Shown in pieces: positions 4,544 to 5,112 of a DNA stretch of 5,112 nt. The notes below the pieces were generated by a model. That model was not told where the DNA came from and ran no database searches. It was given only the letters and a program-made list of their open reading frames with translations. Made by a program: the position numbers and the translations under genes. Source of the DNA: a bacterium (lineage in GTDB: Bacteria; Bacteroidota; Bacteroidia; B-17B0; Aurantibacillaceae); the NCBI GenBank assembly GCA_027364695.1, contig DAHXOV010000332.1:1-5112 (forward strand). Reading direction: 5' to 3'. Each line of letters starts with the position of its first letter. Within the stretch, counting starts at the first letter, position 1.

Positions 4544-5112
4544 ATGAGTGTGACTCCAGATAAAAGTAGAGTTTTGATATGCGATATTTCGGTTTGGCAA
4601 GATGACAATGATACACCGCAGAAAACAGATTTTGACAAAATGAAATCCGAAGGTGTAAGTGGAATTGTCATAAAGTGTGGTCAAAATATAATAGACCCCG
4701 ACTTTAAAGACAATTGGAAAAATTCCAAAGGTGTTTTCCCAAGAGGAAGTTATTGGTTTTATTCAACTATTTTAGACCCAAAAATACAAGCACAAAGATG
4801 GTTGGAAGCGTTGGGAGATGATGCAGGTGAATTCAAACTTTGGCTTGATTTAGAATATGACAAATACAATGGTCAATATAAAGGTTGGAAACATTGGTAT
4901 GATTTCTTGGAAGAACTAAAAAGATTGAATTCAAAAATAGATATTGGCATTTACACCAATTATTATTATTGGTTGGAAAATACAGTTGCAACGGGAATAT
5001 CAAACGCTTCATTAAATTATTTCAAACAATATCCATTATGGATAGCTGCCTATACAGGAGGTGCAGAACCACGCATTCCAAAACCATTTGATAAGTTGGA
5101 AACTTCATTTCC
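4544..5112 (+). CDS. GH25 lysozyme (phage endolysin-type), 3' end outside window
   Basis: The first 189 residues are visible and the frame is open at the right edge. This is a glycosyl hydrolase family 25 muramidase, which cleaves the N-acetylmuramic acid to N-acetylglucosamine beta-1,4 bond of peptidoglycan. D14 (ICDISVWQ), the 'GVSGIVIKCGQN' strand (37-48), the GSYWFYS strand (68-74) and the catalytic pair D102/E104 (LWLDLEYD) are in their family positions. IGIYTNYYYW (about 135-144) and PLWIAAYTG (about 163-171) are later barrel strands. There is no signal peptide, as expected for an endolysin released by a holin. It most likely ends the phage cycle by lysing the host, although virion-associated or host-derived GH25 enzymes also exist. 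A C-terminal wall-binding domain, if any, lies beyond the window. Seven of its nine proline codons are CCA, the codon the upstream tRNA would read. Confidence 0.9.
   Translation, partial: MSVTPDKSRVLICDISVWQDDNDTPQKTDFDKMKSEGVSGIVIKCGQNIIDPDFKDNWKNSKGVFPRGSYWFYSTILDPKIQAQRWLEALGDDAGEFKLWLDLEYDKYNGQYKGWKHWYDFLEELKRLNSKIDIGIYTNYYYWLENTVATGISNASLNYFKQYPLWIAAYTGGAEPRIPKPFDKLETSF

Overview
The window looks like part of a temperate or formerly temperate phage genome from a low-GC Gram-positive host (Bacillota). The reasons are strong A+T richness, strong AGGAGG-type ribosome binding sites, sigma-A-type promoters (TTGACA, 17 bp, TAxTAT), and a content of phage-type genes all on the + strand: a viral-type RNA polymerase, an HU-like protein, a homing-endonuclease-like gene, a tRNA, an exonuclease and a GH25 lysozyme. 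I cannot name a species. The nearest known gene layout I can recall is that of SPbeta-like phages, where an HU-like gene (yonN) sits beside the single-subunit RNA polymerase gene yonO.

Bases 1-2326 form a tight cluster. The frame open at the left edge (to 1244) reads as the C-terminal part of a two-barrel RNA polymerase of the YonO/QDE-1 type, with its catalytic Asp triad close to the window edge. It overlaps a 248-residue protein of unknown function with a C-terminal Cys/His zinc motif (1231-1977). An HU-like DNA-binding protein follows (2042-2326).

Bases 2323-3278 hold a second module. A free-standing endonuclease gene (two zinc ribbons plus an EDxHD/Vsr-like nuclease domain) is preceded by a promoter and a foldable leader. 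The tRNA downstream is preceded by a second promoter and leader of the same design. Both leaders carry the same two-part element, AAAAGCACA then TAGTGCCT, around a short hairpin. This repeated promoter-plus-leader unit is the least explained structure in the window. The endonuclease frame shows homology upstream of its first ATG and then a stop, so it looks 5'-truncated and joined to the leader.

Bases 3279-4543 hold a proline-type tRNA with an odd anticodon loop, then a TTG-started DEDDy exonuclease with a C-terminal zinc ribbon, then a strong terminator. A GH25 lysozyme (4544 to the right edge, incomplete) begins right after the terminator. It probably needs read-through or a late promoter that I cannot identify with confidence. 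The overall picture is phage nucleic-acid metabolism and transcription genes leading into a lysis gene.
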